A stretch of DNA of 8,271 nt, from the NCBI GenBank assembly GCA_017853915.1, contig JAFMIS010000106.1:1-8271 (forward strand), given 5' to 3'. Within the stretch, counting starts at the first letter, position 1. Every line of letters begins with the position of its first letter. Of this stretch, positions 6,770 through 8,271 are shown one piece after another. The notes under the pieces are model-generated. The model saw only the letters and a list, made by a program, of their open reading frames with translations, did no database searches and was not told the DNA's origin. Made by a program: the position numbers and the translations under genes. The DNA comes from a bacterium. GTDB taxonomy: Bacteria; Bdellovibrionota_C; UBA2361; OMII01.

Positions 6770-6776
6770 AAGGAAG
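6770..6776 (+). promoter_or_regulatory. Ribosome binding site of the winged-helix gene
   Basis: AAGGAAG is followed by a 6-base spacer (TACACC) and ATG at 6783. It is among the stronger ribosome sites in the window. It fixes the start of the 102-residue gene and supports it as a real gene rather than a chance frame. Confidence 0.75.
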
Positions 6777-6782
6777 TACACC

Positions 6783-7091
6783 ATGGAAGCAACCTCGAGT
6801 TCAAAGAAGAAGCGATTATCCCCATCCTCGGTAAGCCAGATTCAGATCCTGAGCGCCCTCGCTCCAGCGACCGCTACCGGCGCTATCGAGCCCCGCAAGT
6901 TGGAGATTAATGAGATCGCTGAACGCTCGGGGCTCCGCGATGAAAAGGAGACTCAACGATTCCTCTTTATCCTTGAGGGACAAAAGCTCGTAACTCCATT
7001 CCCGGAGGGAGATTTTACATCGAAGGTGTGGCAGATCACGAACCAGGGCGTCCAAACGCTCCGACACATCTCAAGCGCGATGAATAACTAG
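6783..7091 (+). CDS. Small winged-helix-like protein, possible transcription regulator
   Basis: This 102-residue protein is not one I can assign to a named family. Residues 1-15 are Ser/Lys-rich and probably flexible (MEATSSSKKKRLSPSS). The rest reads like a compact winged helix-turn-helix: helix 1 about 16-27 (VSQIQILSALAP), helix 2 about 42-50 (INEIAERSG), a recognition-type helix about 53-68 (DEKETQRFLFILEGQK), a wing about 69-86 (LVTPFPEGDFTSKVWQIT) and a final helix 87-99. The ending WQITNQGVQTLRHI resembles the 'W.IT..G...L' close of MarR/PadR-type and archaeal-type winged helices. There is no transmembrane segment, cysteine or ligand domain. It has its own promoter, operator-like repeat and strong ribosome site, and is divergent to nuoC. 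It may therefore regulate itself or the nuo operon. Alternatively it could be a protein-interaction winged helix without DNA binding. The gene call is firm; the function is inferred. Confidence 0.8.
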   Translation: MEATSSSKKKRLSPSSVSQIQILSALAPATATGAIEPRKLEINEIAERSGLRDEKETQRFLFILEGQKLVTPFPEGDFTSKVWQITNQGVQTLRHISSAMNN

Positions 7092-7215
7092 TCCTCACAT
7101 ATCCGCACATATCATGGACCTCGCCACTGCGGGTGCCGGTTCGGGACACAGCGCCGCGCCTGTTATGCCAATTCGGTAGCGAGAGCCCGTTGCAGCTCCT
7201 TGGCTTGTACCCGCC
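7092..7215. other. Convergent intergenic gap with a short direct repeat
   Basis: Two genes end towards each other here. Just after the plus-strand stop there are two copies of CACATATC (7096-7103 and 7106-7113), a 10-base period. The rest is GC-rich with several imperfect stems, but none is followed by a T run on either strand. I could not identify a rho-independent terminator, so termination may be factor-dependent. Confidence 0.4.
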
Positions 7216-8271
7216 CTACTGCACTCGCGCCTTGCGATATCCGTAGAGGAAGTAGATCCCCATACCAATCGCCATCCACACGATTAATCGAATCCACGTG
7301 TCGAGGGGCAACGCCGCCATCTGCACGAGCGCGCTGACAGCACCCAACAGGGACACAGGCCATACCCACGGCGTCTTGAAGGGTCTGTGAGCGTTGGGCT
7401 CGTGAATTCTCAACATCAGCACTCCAAGACATACCAGCACAAACGCGAGCAAAGTTCCGATGGAGACGAGCTCTCCCAGCACCCCTATCGGGAACAGTCC
7501 GGCGATTATCGCCGCAAACACACCCGTAAGAAGGGTTGTAATATGAGGCGTCTTGAACTTCGGATGAATCTTAGCTACCACCGGCGGAAGGAGCCCATCG
7601 CGAGCCATACTGTAGAGGATACGAGGTTGGGCCATCAGAAGAACCAACACAACGGAGCTAAGCCCCGCGAGAGCGCCCAGCTTGATGAAGGGTCGTAGCC
7701 ACTGAAGTGACTCACCTGCCGCGTTTACCGCCACAGCGATCGGATCGGGGACATTTAACTGATCGTATTTCACAACACCGGTTAAAACTAATGCCACCAA
7801 GATATAAACAATCGTGCAAGCGATGAGCGAGCCGATAATACCGATCGGCATATCACGCTGCGGGTTTTTCGTCTCTTGGGCAAGCGCCGACACCGAATCG
7901 AATCCGATGTACGCGAAAAATATAACTCCAGCCCCTCGCAATATACCAGACCACCCATAATGCCCCGGTGCGGTATTTTCAGGAATGAAGGGAACCCAGT
8001 TATCCGGAATAATCTGTTGCGCTCCAAAAACTATAAAAAGAGCGAGCACCACGAGCTTCACTACAACGATCACATTATTGAACTTCGCTGACTCCTTTAT
8101 CCCCATGTACAACAACGAGGTACAGACAGCCACCACGGCCATCGCGGGTAAGTTAATAATCGCGCCGGTCCATCGCCATCCCTCCCCCGGTGTATGTTCA
8201 AGCGGCGCCTTGCACAAGCTGGCTGAGATTTCGATACCGAAATCCTTAAAAAAACTTACCATGTACCCCGA
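7216..8271 (-). CDS. APC-superfamily amino-acid permease, probably cationic amino-acid transporter type (5' end outside window)
   Basis: An integral inner-membrane transporter of the amino acid-polyamine-organocation superfamily. The last 351 residues are visible; the frame stays open to the right edge. Counting from the edge, the ATG at 8262 is internal (the residues before it read SGY, continuous with a family-like WSGY motif), so the N-terminal 130 or so residues are missing from the window. The diagnostic segment is FFAYIGFDSVSALAQETKNP followed by QRDMPIGI, about residues 118-144 from the edge. This is the loop and helix typical of the CAT/YfnA-like branch. AQPRILYSMARDGLLP and HPKFKTPHITTLLTG are also typical of that branch. 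About ten hydrophobic segments remain, ending in a short basic tail (YGYRKARVQ). Substrate (Arg/Lys or others) cannot be told from sequence alone. It has no visible functional link to the nuo genes. Confidence 0.92.
   Translation of the reverse strand, partial: SGYMVSFFKDFGIEISASLCKAPLEHTPGEGWRWTGAIINLPAMAVVAVCTSLLYMGIKESAKFNNVIVVVKLVVLALFIVFGAQQIIPDNWVPFIPENTAPGHYGWSGILRGAGVIFFAYIGFDSVSALAQETKNPQRDMPIGIIGSLIACTIVYILVALVLTGVVKYDQLNVPDPIAVAVNAAGESLQWLRPFIKLGALAGLSSVVLVLLMAQPRILYSMARDGLLPPVVAKIHPKFKTPHITTLLTGVFAAIIAGLFPIGVLGELVSIGTLLAFVLVCLGVLMLRIHEPNAHRPFKTPWVWPVSLLGAVSALVQMAALPLDTWIRLIVWMAIGMGIYFLYGYRKARVQ

Larger units (their letters stand above)
6557..6782. promoter_or_regulatory. Divergent intergenic control region between nuoC and the winged-helix gene
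   Basis: These 226 bases separate two divergently transcribed genes and must contain the start signals for both unless nuoC is expressed from elsewhere. On the plus side I see a good promoter, a strong ribosome site and an inverted repeat over the -35 box, annotated separately. On the minus side only a weak promoter close to nuoC is visible. A second near-palindrome lies in the middle at 6648-6661. No small open frame with a convincing ribosome site and no RNA gene was seen here. Confidence 0.75.

Noticed and set aside
6816..7067. 83-residue minus-strand frame opposite the winged-helix gene
   Set aside because: The plus-strand gene has promoter, ribosome site and fold-like sequence; this antisense frame has none of these.
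7092..7215. Possible bidirectional terminator between convergent genes
   Set aside because: The GC-rich imperfect stems are not followed by a T run on either strand.
7163..7432. 89-residue minus-strand frame overlapping the permease end
   Set aside because: It is the same strand but a different frame from the permease C-terminus, with no domain pattern or good ribosome site.
7216..8262. Taking the ATG at 8262 as the true permease start
   Set aside because: The frame is open upstream to the window edge, the preceding residues fit the family, and ~130 N-terminal residues including the first helices would be missing.
1..8271. CRISPR array, tRNA, rRNA, insertion sequence or phage module
   Set aside because: No repeated units with spacers, no cloverleaf or rRNA-like sequence, no transposase or terminal inverted repeats were seen.

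Overview
The window is bacterial and gene-dense, with roughly balanced base composition judged by eye. It holds most of a respiratory complex I (NADH:quinone oxidoreductase, nuo) operon on the minus strand, a small divergent winged-helix gene on the plus strand, and the 3' part of an amino-acid permease gene on the minus strand. The sequence does not fix the lineage. A complete NuoE/NuoG electron-input module, an N7 cluster motif in NuoG and a quinone-type NuoD show a bacterium with 14-subunit-type complex I. A 'deltaproteobacterial' lineage in the broad sense (Myxococcota, Bdellovibrionota, SAR324-like) is a guess.

Layout, right to left along the minus strand. The APC-family permease enters from beyond base 8271 and ends at 7216. 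A 124-base convergent gap separates it from the plus-strand 102-aa gene (6783-7091). That gene has a good promoter, a strong ribosome binding site and a perfect 7-bp inverted repeat over its -35 box. A 226-base divergent control region (6557-6782) follows. The nuo operon then runs from 6556 off the left edge in the order nuoC, nuoD, nuoE, nuoG, nuoH, nuoJ, nuoK, nuoL (5' part). Most junctions are 4-base ATGA overlaps or gaps of 1-5 bases.

The striking point is what is absent. Canonical nuo operons run A-B-C-D-E-F-G-H-I-J-K-L-M-N. Here nuoA and nuoB are not upstream of nuoC, nuoF is not between nuoE and nuoG (28-base gap), and nuoI is not between nuoH and nuoJ (4-base overlap). By family knowledge, the subunits missing from this stretch carry FMN and clusters N3, N6a, N6b and N2, which form most of the main electron path. 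The genes present encode N1a, N1b, N4, N5, N7, the quinone-site scaffold (NuoC, D, H) and the proton-pumping arm (J, K, L). The genes that are present look intact, so the missing ones are probably encoded elsewhere in the genome.

I found no RNA gene, CRISPR array, insertion sequence or phage gene. I see no dramatic new system. The items worth following are the dispersed complex I gene set, the shortened NuoG, the insertion in NuoH, and the uncharacterised winged-helix gene that may control itself or the operon.
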